Shown here: in pieces, positions 8,589 through 16,363 of the stretch
Position numbering within the stretch: the first letter of the stretch is position 1
How the letters are laid out: the number at the start of each line of letters is the position of its first letter
Assembly (NCBI GenBank): GCA_965263335.1
Contig: CBDHHE010000001.1
Span: 4,402,001-4,466,000 of the forward strand
Length of the DNA: 64,000 nt
Reading direction: 5' to 3'
Source: Thermohalobaculum sp965263335
GTDB taxonomy: Bacteria > Pseudomonadota > Alphaproteobacteria > Rhodobacterales > Rhodobacteraceae
The notes under the pieces: model-generated
Databases searched by the model: none
What the model saw: only the letters and a program-made list of their open reading frames with translations
What the model was told of the DNA's origin: nothing
Program-made: the position numbers and the translations under genes

Positions 8589-9866
8589 ATGATCAAGAGT
8601 TTCGTGACACTGGCGGCAGCTGGGGCTGTGGCGTTGATGGGATCGACGGCGCTGGCCGGGCCGAAGGTGAACATGGAGCCATTGGTGAGCGGGCTGAACC
8701 AGCCTCTGGCCATGGCACAGGCCGCAGACGGGCGGATCTTCGTGGTCGAGCAGTGGGGCCGCGTGATGATCGTCGAGAATGGCGAGCTCAACCCGACACC
8801 GTTTCTCGACATCCGCAACCTGATCGTCGACCGCCATCCGGACTTCGACGAGCGTGGCCTGCTCGGCATCGCGCTCCATCCCGACTTTGCGAGCAACGGC
8901 AAGTTCTATGTCTCGTACTCCGGCGAGCTCGACTGGCAGGGCGATCTGGGGCAGCTGCTCTGGTACAGCCACAACAACGTCGTGGCCGAGTACACCGTCT
9001 CGCAAGACGACCCGAACGTTGCCGATCGCTTCTCGGGCCGGGTGATCTCGTCCACACCGTGGCCGCAGTTCAACCACAACGGCCACTGGATCGGTTTTGG
9101 TCCGGACGGCATGCTCTACATCTCGATGGGCGATGGCGGCTATGCCAATGACTGGGGCATCGGACACAACGTGCTCGAGGGCAACGGTCAGGATATGACC
9201 ACCGTTCTGGGCAAGATGCTGCGCGTCGACCCGGAGACCGGCGAGGCCGCTGCCGGCAACCCGTTCCTGGATGACGAGGACATCGAGCCGCGCATCTACG
9301 CGTCAGGCCTGCGCAACCCGTGGCGCTGTTCGTTCGACATGGGCGGCAGCAACGATCTCTTCTGCGCGGATGTTCAGCAGAACTCCTTTGAAGAGGTCAA
9401 CATCATCAAAGCCGGTCTGAACTATGGCTGGCGCAAGATGGAAGCCGACCAGTGCTTCGACTACACCAAGCCCGACGAGCACCCGGCGGACTGCGACAAG
9501 ACCGGGCTCGAGATGCCGGTCATGACCTACAACAACTGCACCGCCCAGCCGGAAGGCTGCGACGGCATCTCGGTCACCGGTGGCTACATCTACCGCGGCA
9601 GCCACGCGGCCTGGGATGGTGCCTACATCTACGGTGACTGGTCCAAGCAGTTCGGCGTGATGGACGGCCAGATCATGATCGGCGTGCCGGACGGCAATGG
9701 CGGCTACACCCGCGAGATGGCCGAGGTGGCGAACATGGAAGGCAATCTGCCCTACATCCTCGCCTTCGGTCAGGACAACGCCGGCGAGGTCTATGCCCTG
9801 ACGTCGCCGACGACGGGCCCGGTCGGCTCGCTGGACACGATCTACAAGATCACCCCGGCGGAGTGA
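8589..9866 (+). CDS. Secreted PQQ-dependent sugar dehydrogenase-family protein
   Basis: A protein of 425 residues with a signal peptide (MIKSFVTLAAAGAVALMGS then ALA-G) and a six-bladed beta-propeller of the soluble glucose/aldose dehydrogenase (GdhB/YliI) family. Family landmarks are the early RIFVVEQWGRVMIV, FDERGLLGIALHPDF, the GPDGMLYISMGDGG loop, YASGLRNPWRCSFD, and GGYIYRGSHAAWDGAYIYGD. Such enzymes oxidise sugars or related alcohols in the periplasm with PQQ. The start at 8589 is preferred over an ATG two codons earlier because GGGAGG at 8575-8580 then has an 8-base spacing. A small cytochrome c follows, a natural electron acceptor. No pqq biosynthesis genes are in view. Confidence 0.9.
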   Translation: MIKSFVTLAAAGAVALMGSTALAGPKVNMEPLVSGLNQPLAMAQAADGRIFVVEQWGRVMIVENGELNPTPFLDIRNLIVDRHPDFDERGLLGIALHPDFASNGKFYVSYSGELDWQGDLGQLLWYSHNNVVAEYTVSQDDPNVADRFSGRVISSTPWPQFNHNGHWIGFGPDGMLYISMGDGGYANDWGIGHNVLEGNGQDMTTVLGKMLRVDPETGEAAAGNPFLDDEDIEPRIYASGLRNPWRCSFDMGGSNDLFCADVQQNSFEEVNIIKAGLNYGWRKMEADQCFDYTKPDEHPADCDKTGLEMPVMTYNNCTAQPEGCDGISVTGGYIYRGSHAAWDGAYIYGDWSKQFGVMDGQIMIGVPDGNGGYTREMAEVANMEGNLPYILAFGQDNAGEVYALTSPTTGPVGSLDTIYKITPAE

Positions 9867-9895
9867 TCCGACCTCTCGAGTGACTATCGTTGCGC

Positions 9896-9926
9896 GCGCC
9901 TCCGTCAAGCACGGGGGCGCGTTTCT
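9896..9926 (+). terminator. Stem-loop between PQQ dehydrogenase and cytochrome c genes
   Basis: A 10-base stem with one G-U pair (GCGCCTCCGT at 9896-9905, ACGGGGGCGC at 9911-9920), a 5-base loop, and then GTTTCTG. The short T-run makes it a moderate intrinsic terminator or an attenuator. It may lower expression of the cytochrome gene that begins 22 bases further on, or stabilise the upstream transcript. Confidence 0.6.
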
Positions 9927-9947
9927 GATCGTGTAGGGGAGGTGTAG

Positions 9948-10301
9948 ATGCGACAGATCCTGATGATTTCGGTTGGACTGATGCTGGCGGCCGCGGTGCC
10001 CGTGAGTGCCGCAAGCGTCAAGAGCAAGCCGCCGGTGCCGTTCACCGAGGAGTTCCTCTCGGACGAGACCAACATCACCACGGGTGGCGAGATCTGGGCC
10101 GAGCAGTGCCGGCACTGCCACGGCGCGAAGGCTTACCCGGGCAAGGCGCCGAAGCTGAAGCCGAGCAAGTACAAACCGGACTTCGTCTATCGTCGTGTGA
10201 CCGATGGCTTCCGCAAGATGCCGCCGTGGAAGGATGTCTATACCGACGACGAGCGCATGCAGATCACGGCCTACATCCTGTCCCGCAAGTTCTCTCCCTG
10301 A
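9948..10301 (+). CDS. Small periplasmic cytochrome c
   Basis: A protein of 117 residues with a cleavable signal peptide (MRQILMISVGLMLAAAVPVSA) and one haem-binding motif, CRHCH, at about residues 57-61. A methionine in FRKMPPWK, about 40 residues later, is a good candidate for the sixth haem ligand. It is a class I mono-haem cytochrome c. The GGGGAGGTG just before the ATG at 9948 is a strong ribosome binding site. Its place directly after the PQQ dehydrogenase suggests it takes electrons from that enzyme to the respiratory chain; this is inference from order. The gene converges on the methyltransferase with 3 bases between stops. Confidence 0.92.
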   Translation: MRQILMISVGLMLAAAVPVSAASVKSKPPVPFTEEFLSDETNITTGGEIWAEQCRHCHGAKAYPGKAPKLKPSKYKPDFVYRRVTDGFRKMPPWKDVYTDDERMQITAYILSRKFSP

Positions 10302-10304
10302 GGC

Positions 10305-11111
10305 TCACCCCGGGGCGCGTGCGATGACCAGGTATCCGGGGACCGGCGCACCGTCTTCTGAACGCACGGTGATCGGATCGAAAACGATCGACGTCAGGCG
10401 GCGTGCGGCCAGCATCTCCTCGAGATAGGGGCGCGCGTGGGCAAAGCGGCATTTCCGCCCGACCTGATAGGGGGTGCCGTCGTCGGGCCGGGTCTCTGCC
10501 GAGAACGCCAGGACGCCCTCCGGGTTGAGCCGTGAGGCAAATCCGTTCATCAGCGCCTCGAGAGCTCCCACATAGGGCAGAACGTCCGTGGCGGTGATCA
10601 GATCCCATGGCGGCTCGTCCACACTGGTCAGAAAATCAACCGCCTCACCGACATAGAGATCGTGGTAGACATCTCGCTCGGCCGCGATCTCGATCATGTT
10701 CTCAGACAGGTCCACCCCCGTCAGGTGCGCTGACATATCGGCAACGGACGCTCCTGACAGTCCGGTGCCGCAGCCCAGATCCAAGGCCCGCGCATAGGGT
10801 CCGGGCGCGAGCGCCTGGAGTTTTTCGCGCACAAGCATGGGCACCGAGTAGCCGAGCTGCTCGACCAGAATGTCATCAAAGGCCTCGGCATTCTGATCGA
10901 ACAGTGTGGCCACATAGGCATCGGGCGCCTTGTCAGGTGTCGCGCCGCGCCCGATCGCTGCCAGCCGCACGGCGGCACCGCCGTGATCCGCGGGATCGAT
11001 GCTCAGTACCTCGCGGTAAGCGTCCGCTGCTGCGTCCAGCCGTCCCGCCTTCTCGAGATCGAGGGCGCGGTTGTAGGCCTCGGCCAGCGCGTCGTCGTCC
11101 GAGGCTGCCAC
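10305..11111 (-). CDS. TPR-linked class I SAM-dependent methyltransferase
   Basis: A protein of 268 residues. The first 60 residues resemble one or two tetratricopeptide units (NRALDLEKAGRLDAAADAYR). The rest is a Rossmann-like methyltransferase with SAM motif I LDLGCGTGLSG at about residues 108-118 and the acidic loop LTGVDLSENMIE. This layout matches the TPR-containing predicted methyltransferases of COG4976. The start is GTG at 11111, one base after the stop of the TMEM220-like gene, so the two are co-transcribed. The substrate is unknown. It is a chromosomal gene of ordinary composition and nothing in its neighbourhood names a substrate. Confidence 0.82.
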   Translation of the reverse strand: MAASDDDALAEAYNRALDLEKAGRLDAAADAYREVLSIDPADHGGAAVRLAAIGRGATPDKAPDAYVATLFDQNAEAFDDILVEQLGYSVPMLVREKLQALAPGPYARALDLGCGTGLSGASVADMSAHLTGVDLSENMIEIAAERDVYHDLYVGEAVDFLTSVDEPPWDLITATDVLPYVGALEALMNGFASRLNPEGVLAFSAETRPDDGTPYQVGRKCRFAHARPYLEEMLAARRLTSIVFDPITVRSEDGAPVPGYLVIARAPG

Positions 11112-11112
11112 C

Positions 11113-11463
11113 TCAGCTATGGCGTCCGAAGGCCACGGAGACCGTGCTGATCAGTGCCAGCAACACGAACATGAAGCCCATGCCCTCGCGCGCCGTCTCT
11201 GTCTCCCACCAGACCTGGATCTGCCACCAGTTCTCGGCCGTAGGGAAGAAGTACCAGAGCCCGTACCCGGCTGCGCCGAGCGAGAGCCCGAGCAGAATAC
11301 GCACGGCGCCGTAGAAGAAAATCTTCGGCCAGAGCGTTGCCAGACCCGCCCAGACGCCCGCTGCCCCATAGGTGATGCCCCAGAACAACGCGTCCGGATC
11401 ATTGTACTGGACCACCGCGAAAACCAGCATCAGGACACTCATCACACCACAGATTAGTCGCAT
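11113..11463 (-). CDS. TMEM220-family membrane protein
   Basis: A protein of 116 residues with four predicted membrane helices. The first helix ends in VVQYNDPDALFW, and the Tyr-Asn-Asp-Pro-Asp motif is the signature of the transmembrane 220 family. The molecular function of that family is unknown. It is followed after one base by the methyltransferase gene. It is divergent from eboD, with 114 bases between the starts, so the two could share a control region, but there is no direct evidence that it belongs to the ebo pathway. Confidence 0.8.
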   Translation of the reverse strand: MRLICGVMSVLMLVFAVVQYNDPDALFWGITYGAAGVWAGLATLWPKIFFYGAVRILLGLSLGAAGYGLWYFFPTAENWWQIQVWWETETAREGMGFMFVLLALISTVSVAFGRHS

Positions 11464-11577
11464 TGTTTTCGTTCCTCCCGCCGAGTTGGTGTTTTGCGCG
11501 TGTGCGGTTTGTGCTTATGGTTGTCGCTCCGAAGTCGACCCGGACACAAGATAAACTTCTAGGGGTCGGAGGGGGTA

Positions 11578-12783
11578 ATGACTGACACTTCTCAGCGCCA
11601 GGTGGCACTGACGGCTGACGATGTCTATTGGCAGCGGTTCTCAGTACCTTACGATTATCCGGTCGCGTTCACGCGGGAGGCATTCGCCCCCGGGAACACG
11701 TTGCTGGTCGACATGCTGGGTCGCCGCGAACCGGAGATCTGCCACCGTTGCCTTGTCATCGTTGATGATGGCGTGGCCCGCACCGATCCGGGTCTTGTCG
11801 CCCGGATCGAGGCCTATGTGGCGGCGCACGCTGACAGAATGTGCCTGGTTGCCCCCGTCGAGACGGTGCCTGGTGGTGAGAAGATCAAGACCGAGCTCAC
11901 CTACATCGAAGGCATTCAGGACGCCGTGCATCGCCTCGGCATCGACCGGCACTCCTACGTGATCGGCATCGGCGGCGGCGCAGTCCTGGACGCTGTCGGC
12001 CTCGCGGCGTCGACCGCGCACCGCGGTGTGCGGCATGTCCGGATGCCCACCACCGTTCTGGCGCAGAACGACTCCGGCGTCGGTGTGAAGAATGCGGTCA
12101 ACCTGAAGGGCTACAAGAACTTCATCGGCAGTTTCGCGCCGCCCTGGGCGGTGCTGAACGACCTGGATTTTCTGGACCGGCTGCCGCAGCGAGAGCGGAT
12201 CGCGGGAATATCCGAGGCGGTGAAGGTGGCGCTGATCCGCGACCGGGCGTTCTTCGAGTGGCTCGAGCAAAGTGCCGACCGGCTTGTGCTCTTCGAGCGC
12301 GAGGCCGAGGAGTACATGATCCGTCGGTGTGCTGAACTTCACATGCGCCAGATCGCCCATGGTGGCGACCCCTTCGAGATGGGCTCGGCCCGGCCGCTGG
12401 ACTTCGGGCATTGGTCGGCCCACAAGCTCGAGGCGCTCACCCATCACCATGTGCGTCATGGCGAGGCGGTGGCGATCGGGATCGCGCTCGACTCGCGCTA
12501 CTCGGTGCTGCGCGGGCTCTTGCCCGAGGGCGAGGACGAACGCATCACCGCGCTGCTCGAGCATCTGGGCTTTCGCATCTGGCATCCGGCTCTCAAGCGT
12601 CCGGGCCAGGATGGCACGCCCGCGATCCTGCGCGGCCTGACCGAGTTCCGCGAACATCTGGGCGGCGAGCTCACCGTCACGCTGCTGGCCGGGATCGGCG
12701 AAGGCCGCGAGGTGCACGAGATCGACACCGCGCTGATGATGCAGGCGGCGGATTGGCTGTCCGCGCGCGAGGGTGGCGAATGA
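11578..12783 (+). CDS. eboD: EboD-like 3-dehydroquinate synthase homologue
   Basis: A protein of 401 residues of the dehydroquinate synthase/glycerol dehydrogenase superfamily. The NAD-binding IGGGAVLDAVG (about 131-141) and the family segment MPTTVLAQNDSGVGVKNAVN are intact. The likely metal ligands are Glu213 (ISEAVKVA), a His in DFGHWSAHKLE (278 or 282) and His294 in VRHGEAVAIG. It differs from housekeeping AroB by its N-terminal extension and by sitting at the head of an ebo-type operon. Cyclases of this fold convert a sugar phosphate to a cyclic product; the EboD substrate is not known. TGA overlaps the eboE start as ATGA. A GGAGG sits just before the ATG. Confidence 0.88.
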   Translation: MTDTSQRQVALTADDVYWQRFSVPYDYPVAFTREAFAPGNTLLVDMLGRREPEICHRCLVIVDDGVARTDPGLVARIEAYVAAHADRMCLVAPVETVPGGEKIKTELTYIEGIQDAVHRLGIDRHSYVIGIGGGAVLDAVGLAASTAHRGVRHVRMPTTVLAQNDSGVGVKNAVNLKGYKNFIGSFAPPWAVLNDLDFLDRLPQRERIAGISEAVKVALIRDRAFFEWLEQSADRLVLFEREAEEYMIRRCAELHMRQIAHGGDPFEMGSARPLDFGHWSAHKLEALTHHHVRHGEAVAIGIALDSRYSVLRGLLPEGEDERITALLEHLGFRIWHPALKRPGQDGTPAILRGLTEFREHLGGELTVTLLAGIGEGREVHEIDTALMMQAADWLSAREGGE

Positions 12784-13964
12784 AGCTGCCTGACGGGCTC
12801 GGGCACCTCACATACTGCCTGAACATTCATCCGGCCGAGAGCTGGCAGGAATGCCATGCGGCGCTCGTGGGACCGGTTGCAGCCGTCAAGCAGCGTGTCT
12901 CTCCCGATGCGCCCTTCACCGTCGGGTTGCGCTTCTCGGGGGTTGCCGTCGAGGCGCTGGGCGATCCCGCTGCGCGCGCTGACCTGAAAGCCGTCATTGC
13001 CGAACACGATTACCGTCCGCTGACGGTGAACGGCTTTCCCTACGGCCCGTTTCACGGCACGCGCGTGAAGGAGGAGGTCTATCAGCCCGACTGGACGCGG
13101 CCGGAGCGGCTTGCCTACACCTGCGCGCTCGCCGACCTGATGGCCGAGATAAACCCGGAAGGCGCATGGATCAGCCTGTCGACGGTTCCGGGCACGTTCA
13201 AACCGCTCGCAGCCGGGCGCGAGGGCGACATGGCCGAGGCCTACATCCGGGCCGCCGCGCACTGCCATGCGCTGGCCGAACGGACCGGGCGCACGGTGGC
13301 CATCGCCATCGAGCCCGAGCCGTTCTGTTTCTTGGAGACCATCGACGAGACCGTGCGCTTTTTCAGCGATCACCTCTACAGTGATCGGGCGATCGCCCGC
13401 ATGGCCGCCTTGACCGGCCTTGGGCATGCCGAGGCGTCTGAGGCGCTGCCCCGCCATCTCGGCCTCTGTTATGATGTGTGCCATGCCGCGGTCGAGTTCG
13501 AGGAGGCCGCCCGCTCCTTCACCGCCCTCGGCGAGGCCGGCATCCCCGTTCACAAGCTGCAGCTCTCTGCGGCCCTGCAGGTGGCGCACGTCACGCCCGA
13601 GGCACGCGCCGTGCTGGCGGCCTTCGACGAGCCCACATATCTCCACCAGGTCATCAGCCGGCGCGGCGAGGCCTATGAAGCCTTCCCCGATCTGCCGGAC
13701 GCCCTGGCCCGGGGCGATGCATCCGATGGCGAGGAATGGCGCATCCATTTCCACGTGCCGCTGTTCGTGCGCGACATCCCGCCCTTCACGTCCACCCAGG
13801 TGTTTCTCGAGGACGTTCTGGCGCTTCATCGCGCCGCGCCTCTGTCCCCGCATCTCGAGGTCGAGACGTACACATGGGGTGTTCTGCCCGACGGGCTGCG
13901 TGGCGCGGACATCTCCGCAGACATCGCCCGCGAATTGCAGTGGGTGGCGGAGCGGCTCGCATGA
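12780..13964 (+). CDS. eboE: EboE-like TIM-barrel protein (sugar isomerase/epimerase fold)
   Basis: A protein of 394 residues beginning MKLPDGLGHLTYCLNIHP, the typical opening of the metabolite traffic protein EboE. It has a xylose isomerase-like TIM barrel with plausible metal ligands: Glu in AIEPEPFCFLE, Asp and His in LCYDVCHAAVEFE, and a late Glu in HLEVETYTWGVLP. ATGA overlaps at both ends tie it to eboD and eboC. A longer frame that starts inside eboD is an artefact. In cyanobacteria ebo genes are needed for export of a scytonemin precursor to the periplasm, and in Pseudomonas fluorescens NZI7 (edb genes) for repelling nematodes; the reaction of EboE itself is not known. Confidence 0.88.
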   Translation: MKLPDGLGHLTYCLNIHPAESWQECHAALVGPVAAVKQRVSPDAPFTVGLRFSGVAVEALGDPAARADLKAVIAEHDYRPLTVNGFPYGPFHGTRVKEEVYQPDWTRPERLAYTCALADLMAEINPEGAWISLSTVPGTFKPLAAGREGDMAEAYIRAAAHCHALAERTGRTVAIAIEPEPFCFLETIDETVRFFSDHLYSDRAIARMAALTGLGHAEASEALPRHLGLCYDVCHAAVEFEEAARSFTALGEAGIPVHKLQLSAALQVAHVTPEARAVLAAFDEPTYLHQVISRRGEAYEAFPDLPDALARGDASDGEEWRIHFHVPLFVRDIPPFTSTQVFLEDVLALHRAAPLSPHLEVETYTWGVLPDGLRGADISADIARELQWVAERLA

Positions 13965-14803
13965 ACCTGCGCACCCACCTGGTGCTCGGACGGGTGTCGA
14001 ATCTGCCGACGGTCTGGACCAACGCCCTCGCAGGCGCCGCGCTTTCGGGCGCCATGCCCGGGCCGGGACCCATGGTGTTGCTGCTGCTGGCGCTCTCGCT
14101 CTTCTATGTCGGCGGCATGTACCTGAACGATGCCTTCGATGCCGAGATCGATGCCCGGGAACGATCCGCCCGTCCCATCCCGTCCGGCGCCATTTCGCGC
14201 CAGACGGTGTATGCGCTCGGGTTCGGCTATCTCGGGGTCGGGGCCGTGCTGGGCTTTGCACTTTCGCCCGGCGCGGGGATCGCCGGGCTGGCGCTTGCGG
14301 GTGCGGTCATCCTCTACGACTGGAGCCACAAGCACACCGTTCTGAGCCCGGTGATCATGGGGGCCTGCCGGATGCTCACCTACGCGATGGCGGGGTTTGC
14401 AGCCGGGGGGATCAACGCGGCGCTCATCATCGGTGCCGCGGGCCTCTTCGCCCATGTGGTCGGCCTCACCTACGCCGCCAAGCAGGAAGCCTATGACCGG
14501 ATCGGCAATGCCTGGCCGCTCGCCGTGCTGGCGGTGCCGGCGCTGATCGGGGCGTGGGTCGCGTCGGGCGTCCTGGGCTGGCTGCTGCTGGCCGGCTATC
14601 TCGTTTGGGGCGTGCGCTGCCTCTTGCGGCTGTTCCGCCGCGCGCCCGGGGATGTGCCCGTCGCCGTGGTGGGTCTGATCGCCGGCATCGCCCTCTACGA
14701 CGCGGTGCTGATCGCCGCCGTCGGTCAGCCGGTGCTGGCACTCATCGCGGTGGCGGGCTTCGCTGCGACGCTTCTCCTGCAGCGGGTGGCGCCGGGCACC
14801 TGA
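13961..14803 (+). CDS. eboC: EboC-like UbiA-family prenyltransferase
   Basis: A polytopic inner-membrane protein of 280 residues with about eight helices. The first Asp-rich motif is intact (MYLNDAFDAEIDARERSARP), which binds the Mg-diphosphate of a polyprenyl donor. The second Asp-rich motif usual in UbiA enzymes is not obvious; the matching loop reads LTYAAKQEAYDRIG. The gene opens MNLRTHLVLGRVSNLPTVWT, a common start in EboC-type proteins. It overlaps eboE by ATGA. The acceptor is unknown. Being encoded with a cyclitol-type synthase (eboD) and a sugar isomerase fold (eboE), it could attach a prenyl group to the product of those enzymes; that is inference. Confidence 0.87.
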   Translation: MNLRTHLVLGRVSNLPTVWTNALAGAALSGAMPGPGPMVLLLLALSLFYVGGMYLNDAFDAEIDARERSARPIPSGAISRQTVYALGFGYLGVGAVLGFALSPGAGIAGLALAGAVILYDWSHKHTVLSPVIMGACRMLTYAMAGFAAGGINAALIIGAAGLFAHVVGLTYAAKQEAYDRIGNAWPLAVLAVPALIGAWVASGVLGWLLLAGYLVWGVRCLLRLFRRAPGDVPVAVVGLIAGIALYDAVLIAAVGQPVLALIAVAGFAATLLLQRVAPGT

Positions 14804-14879
14804 GCCCCGGAGCGACGCATGCTGATCCGGGCGCCAATTGCCGGCCCGAGGCGGCACGCCGCTGGGCGGCGCATGACTT

Positions 14880-14910
14880 TGTCCGGTTCGGCCATCAGGC
14901 CGTCCGGACA
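14880..14910. terminator. Stem-loop between convergent eboC and eboF
   Basis: TGTCCGG at 14880-14886 pairs perfectly with CCGGACA at 14904-14910, and the loop contains GGCC-ATCA-GGCC, which can extend the stem. It sits between the stop of eboC (14803) and the stop of eboF (14920), where a terminator serving both strands would be expected. There is no T-run of note on either side, so function as an intrinsic terminator is only likely. Confidence 0.5.
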
Positions 14911-14919
14911 CCGTTGTGT

Positions 14920-16305
14920 TCAGTCCTGGAAGAGATGCGCGAGCGTCAACGCCTTGAAATCCACCGCCGCCACAGCGCCCTCGGGCAGGAGCTCCGGCTC
15001 CGACGAGATCACCAGCGGCCCGTCGCCCGGATCGTCCGTCAGGCGGCCGTGGCTGCCCTGCACGAGCTGCGTGTCCTTCAGGGAGATCACGTCCATCAAG
15101 CCGCGCAGACCCAGCTTGCGCCGTGCGACCTTCCAGGCGGCGGTCAGCTTCGGCATCGAGAGCGCCGGATCGAAAAACAGCTCGACCGGGTCATAGCCCG
15201 GCTTGCGGTGTATGTCGACCGTGCGCGCATAGTCTGGCGCCTTGTCGTCGTCGAGCCAGTAGTAGTAGCTGAACCAGCGGTCCGGTTTTGCGATGGCCAC
15301 CAGTGTGCCCGAGCGCTCATGGGCAAGTCCGTTCGCGTTCATCTCATCGGGGCCCCAGACAGCATCGACCCCGTCAAGCGCCTCGATCAGCGCACGGACC
15401 TCGCCGGTCCTCGTCTCGTCCTTCACGTAGACATGAGCGACCTGGTGATCCGCCATGGCGAATGCGGCCGAGGCACCGGCATCGAACACTTCGCGGCCGA
15501 GTTCCATGCGGTAGGCAATCAGCCCCGCCTCGCGCAAGGCGCGATTGATGTGCACGGCGTCCCGGACCTTGGTGATGCCGTACTCGGAGACCACGATGAC
15601 CCGCTGTCCGGTGGCGTCCGCATGGTCGATCAGATCGCCGCAGAGGGCATCGATCTCCCCGAGGTCCTGCTGCAACCGCGGATGCGCAAGGTCCGGACCG
15701 AGGCGCTGCAGATTGTAGTCGAGATGCGGCAGATAGGTCAGCGTCAGCGTCGGCTGGCGTGTCTCCATCACGTGCAGTGTGGCCTTGGCGATCCAGTCCG
15801 ACGAGGTGATATCCGCCACCGGTCCCCAGAACTTGAAAAGCGGGAACTGCCCGAGCTTGGCGTCGAGTTCGTCGCGCAGCTCGACCGGATAGGTGTAGTG
15901 ATCCGGAATCTTGCGCCCGTCCGCAGGATACATCGGACGCGGAGTCGCCGACCAGTCGGCGCTGGCGTACATGTTGTACCACCAGAACATCTTGGCGCAG
16001 GTGAAGTCCTTGTCACGGGACTTGGCCGCGTCCCAGATCTTTTCTCCCGCGACGAGCTGATTCGGTTGACGCCACAGCAGCACCTCCGAGAGATCCCGGA
16101 AGTACCAGCCGTTGGCCACCGCACCATGCCCAGACGGCGGCAAGCCTGTGACCAGCGTTGACTGCACGGTGCATGTGACGGCCGGTGTCACCGTCTCGAG
16201 CGGGCGCATTGCGCCGCGGGATGCGAGGCGGGCGAGATTCGGCGTATGCGCGCCGACCAGGTTGGGCGCGAGCCCGACCACCAGTATGACAAGCGTGCGG
16301 TGCAT
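14920..16305 (-). CDS. eboF: EboF-like alkaline phosphatase-superfamily protein
   Basis: A protein of 461 residues of the nucleotide pyrophosphatase/phosphodiesterase fold. The presumed nucleophile Thr44 is kept (PAVTCTVQSTLVTG). Other metal positions look changed: the N-terminal Asp-Gly-Leu is Val-Gly-Leu (VVGLAP), Asp-x-x-x-His is LDYNLQ, and Ser-Asp-His-Gly is SEYG. As I remember them, cyanobacterial EboF proteins share these changes, along with WWYNMY, RPMYPADGRK and TVDIHRKPGYDP, all present here. It is transcribed toward eboC, on the opposite strand, and starts 58 bases after the sigma-54 activator gene on the same strand, so it may be expressed with that regulatory block rather than with eboDEC. 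Confidence 0.87.
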   Translation of the reverse strand: MHRTLVILVVGLAPNLVGAHTPNLARLASRGAMRPLETVTPAVTCTVQSTLVTGLPPSGHGAVANGWYFRDLSEVLLWRQPNQLVAGEKIWDAAKSRDKDFTCAKMFWWYNMYASADWSATPRPMYPADGRKIPDHYTYPVELRDELDAKLGQFPLFKFWGPVADITSSDWIAKATLHVMETRQPTLTLTYLPHLDYNLQRLGPDLAHPRLQQDLGEIDALCGDLIDHADATGQRVIVVSEYGITKVRDAVHINRALREAGLIAYRMELGREVFDAGASAAFAMADHQVAHVYVKDETRTGEVRALIEALDGVDAVWGPDEMNANGLAHERSGTLVAIAKPDRWFSYYYWLDDDKAPDYARTVDIHRKPGYDPVELFFDPALSMPKLTAAWKVARRKLGLRGLMDVISLKDTQLVQGSHGRLTDDPGDGPLVISSEPELLPEGAVAAVDFKALTLAHLFQD

Positions 16306-16363
16306 GCATCTTCATTGCGCAGCCGAGGGCATTACGCAAGTCATCAGATCGGCTGTCCGGGCG

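Noticed and set aside
11578..12783. Housekeeping aroB of the shikimate pathway
   Set aside because: The protein has an N-terminal extension and forms an ATGA-linked operon with eboE and eboC, with no aroK or other shikimate gene nearby.
12498..14261. A 587-codon minus-strand frame over eboDEC
   Set aside because: It is antisense to three genes with clear ebo family motifs and ATGA coupling. Its translation is low-complexity and basic.
11578..16305. A scytonemin biosynthesis cluster
   Set aside because: Only ebo-type genes are present. The scytonemin genes proper (scyA, scyB, scyC) are not seen, so no scytonemin claim is made.
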